This document shows, one piece after another, positions 40,603 through 42,531 of a DNA stretch of 42,531 bases (its first letter is position 1; each line of letters begins with the position of its first letter). The notes below the pieces were generated by a model, which was not told where the DNA came from, ran no database searches, and was given only the letters and a program-made list of their open reading frames with translations. Source of the DNA: an uncultured Bacteroidales bacterium. Its GTDB lineage: Bacteria; Bacteroidota; Bacteroidia; Bacteroidales; Paludibacteraceae. Made by a program: the position numbers and the translations under genes. The stretch lies in the NCBI GenBank assembly GCA_937872735.1, contig CALMUD010000261.1:1-42531 (forward strand), given 5' to 3'.

Positions 40603-42531
40603 GAATTGTTAGACTGTTTTGATATTTTCTCAATAAGCTTTGAAATTATTCCTATTATGGGATAAAAGAATAAAGTCTCGGAAATAGGATCTCCCTGATC
40701 TGCACCTTCACTTTCCTTTCCATTCAGAACAAACGTCATAAGATCTCCCCTATCCATACATTCTTTTATCAACGCAACAGCATTTTTTTCCGTACCCAAA
40801 TTATTGTAGAAACTGAAATCTTTATCCAACTCCTCAAAGAACTTGACAAATTCTTCTGTCTCAGTCACCACTTTATTACAATAATTATTATTTATCTCTC
40901 CGTAAGTCTCCCCATCTTCTATGATTTTATTGTCTATACCTAATATCAGTTTTTTCTTTGAGATATCGACATTCATATTATTTGCAGAAGCCAAGCCACC
41001 ATAGCAAGTCAGTTCCTTGGGATGTTCATCCGAATAGATATCCATACAACCACTATCTTCACCAAGAACACGTTTGAATATCATATCAGACAACAACTGT
41101 TTCTCTTTCTTTCCAAGGAAAACGATGTCCAATAATTTAGACCCATTTCCAGTGAATGCAAGTTGACGCGGTTTGTCCAATTTTTTCTCCTTTACGATAT
41201 GGGCCACATGATAAAGAATGGCCACATAGAAAAACAGAAATACTATCTTATATGGAATACCATCCTCTCCCTCTTTTAACATTTTCAGAAAAGAAAAATC
41301 AGATGCGTTCAACTTACTATCTTCTGAATCTAGTATATCCTCAACAGAAAAAAGCATTTGTGCAAGATTTGAAGAATCGGATGCGCTTTTTTCTATCGCT
41401 GATTTAATTGGCTTAGAAATGGGATCATCTTCATTTTTATCAAGATCATCACATATTTTACTTTTAAAATGCTCAACCATTTCATTCGGCAATGATGGGG
41501 CATAACCACGTCCAAGAATTGCATTAGAAGCAAATCGGAATGATGATACAAACTTTATATCCTTGTCGGTATCATCATAATAAGTGACATCTGAAGTTCC
41601 TCCTCCTATATCCACACACAGAAGTGTGGAATGAACTTTAACGTTGTTGATTATATATTGACATGGGGCTTCAGACTCCGTCATAGACTGCAATTGAGTT
41701 CCTACATTTTGGGGGCCAAAATATTTAACAAAAAGTTCTTTCCAAATTCCCTCTAAACTTCTTTGTTGGCTCGTGTTCATGCTGGTCGGATAAAACCAAG
41801 TCAATGTTGTATTTCCCAAATTTCCTCCATTCAATAAAACTTTAGCACGCAACAACAATACGATATTTTCAATATAATTTTTCAATATTTTTTTCTCTGT
41901 ATCTTTGTTGGCCCATTTTATGTCCGTTTTACAGTCATTAAAGTCTTTCCAAGACATAAAAGAAGAGAACGGAATATTAGAATCACAAAATGGATAAATA
42001 ATCTCGCCGTTATTATTATACGAAACCCCATTTGCAATACTTAACATCGTTTTATGAGGAAATTTGTTTTTTCCATCCCCTATGATTCGTGGCATCAGTT
42101 GCTCTTCTATCAAAGGTTTACTTGCTCCAGACAATATTCCGATTTGACAGTCTTTATCTGATATGTCAAAATCTACAGGTTCCCCTTTATCTCCCATGAC
42201 ATAAGCAATATGAGTATTGGAAGTACCCAAATCAACAGCAAAATGAAACGTATTACTTGCTGCATTTTGAACACTCCTCCATTTGGGGATTATCACACTA
42301 TCGATAGGTTTGCTGTTTAATGAAAAACCAATACGGATATAATCAAAATCTTCTTCGCAAACCCAACTTTGCATTTTTTCCGCATCATCTTTTCTATAGT
42401 TTCTACACTGACTTACTTTCTGACTATTCATCATTTTCACATCATAAACCACATTGTTTACACTTTGCCTCTCATTAGAAGAACATACTGACAAAGAATA
42501 ATAAGGTGATTTTATTCCCGCTGGCTTGGAC
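40599..42531 (-). CDS. Actin/Hsp70-fold ATPase (5' end outside window)
   Basis: 643 residues are visible. The frame stays open to the right edge (SKPAGIKSPYYSLSVCSS) and has no good ATG near it; the first alternative start, TTG at 42494, is unconvincing, so the gene very probably begins beyond the window. From about 95 residues in, the ATPase starts with phosphate-1 loop FHFAVDLGTSNTHIAYV. It continues with phosphate-2 LLCVDIGGGTSDVTYYDD and the adenosine motif QLAFTGNGSKLLDIVF, the three hallmarks of the actin/Hsp70 superfamily. It lacks a recognisable DnaK substrate-binding domain; instead there is a helical C-terminus. Its TGA overlaps the next gene by 4 bases, so it belongs to the MotAB operon. 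AT-rich (about 32% GC in a counted line). Confidence 0.85.
   Translation of the reverse strand, partial: SKPAGIKSPYYSLSVCSSNERQSVNNVVYDVKMMNSQKVSQCRNYRKDDAEKMQSWVCEEDFDYIRIGFSLNSKPIDSVIIPKWRSVQNAASNTFHFAVDLGTSNTHIAYVMGDKGEPVDFDISDKDCQIGILSGASKPLIEEQLMPRIIGDGKNKFPHKTMLSIANGVSYNNNGEIIYPFCDSNIPFSSFMSWKDFNDCKTDIKWANKDTEKKILKNYIENIVLLLRAKVLLNGGNLGNTTLTWFYPTSMNTSQQRSLEGIWKELFVKYFGPQNVGTQLQSMTESEAPCQYIINNVKVHSTLLCVDIGGGTSDVTYYDDTDKDIKFVSSFRFASNAILGRGYAPSLPNEMVEHFKSKICDDLDKNEDDPISKPIKSAIEKSASDSSNLAQMLFSVEDILDSEDSKLNASDFSFLKMLKEGEDGIPYKIVFLFFYVAILYHVAHIVKEKKLDKPRQLAFTGNGSKLLDIVFLGKKEKQLLSDMIFKRVLGEDSGCMDIYSDEHPKELTCYGGLASANNMNVDISKKKLILGIDNKIIEDGETYGEINNNYCNKVVTETEEFVKFFEELDKDFSFYNNLGTEKNAVALIKECMDRGDLMTFVLNGKESEGADQGDPISETLFFYPIIGIISKLIEKISKQSNNS

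Noticed and set aside
1..42531. CRISPR array, rRNA operon or prophage
   Set aside because: I saw no regularly spaced repeats, rRNA sequence or phage structural genes anywhere in the window.

Overview
The window looks like a chromosomal contig from a member of the Bacteroidales, most likely a Prevotella-like gut or rumen bacterium. The evidence is: a MurF-Alr fusion; a GH9 endoglucanase ending in a type IX secretion (Por) sorting domain; a six-repeat S1 protein; a DUF4834-type small protein; a sugar-kinase/RapZ fusion; many upstream regions with the Bacteroidetes promoter (TTTG, 19-20 bases, TAnnTTTG); and almost no Shine-Dalgarno sequences. The first 15 bases match the end of an Illumina adapter, so the left edge is probably a contig end. 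The right edge cuts through a gene.

Layout. 1-4.4 kb: a cut pdxB, a small lipoprotein, then a membrane protein and murF-alr. 4.5-4.66 kb: a tRNA-Cys with its own promoter and terminator. 4.7-13.9 kb (minus strand): comEC split by a one-base frameshift in a run of eight A, rpe, the rpsF-rpsR-rplI operon, gpmI, DUF4834, metF, ftsE, hisIE and hisA (hisF is absent between the last two). 14-20.7 kb (minus): GH9 cellulase, asnS, an OmpA-type porin and rpsA. 21-30.8 kb: rnz, then mfd, a Crp/Fnr regulator, a small orphan gene and nadB on the minus strand, then kinase-RapZ, DUF4286 and ruvC on the plus strand. 30.9-35.5 kb (plus): a Wzz-like membrane protein, a 2[4Fe-4S] ferredoxin, two genes resembling steps of diacetamido-sugar synthesis (acetyltransferase and UDP-sugar dehydrogenase), a ribbon-helix-helix/PIN toxin-antitoxin pair and an EamA transporter.

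The accessory part starts near 34 kb. An AT-rich islet of about 1.7 kb (35561-37259) lies between two 115-bp direct copies of the 3' end of the EamA gene, which differ at five positions, four of them synonymous. It carries four closely packed genes: a HEPN-like protein, an unknown protein with a disordered tail ending in LAA, a SecB-like chaperone and a second HEPN-like protein. This fits an undescribed relative of toxin-antitoxin-chaperone systems.

Convergent to it, a tightly overlapping minus-strand operon (37415 to the right edge, mostly about 33% GC) encodes a partial actin/Hsp70-type ATPase, a membrane protein with a charged linker, a MotA/ZorA-like proton-channel protein with a long coiled-coil tail, and a MotB/ZorB-like peptidoglycan-binding protein. 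The motor pair resembles Zorya ZorAB, but an Hsp70-like partner is not part of the Zorya types I know. These two modules are the best candidates for new biology here.
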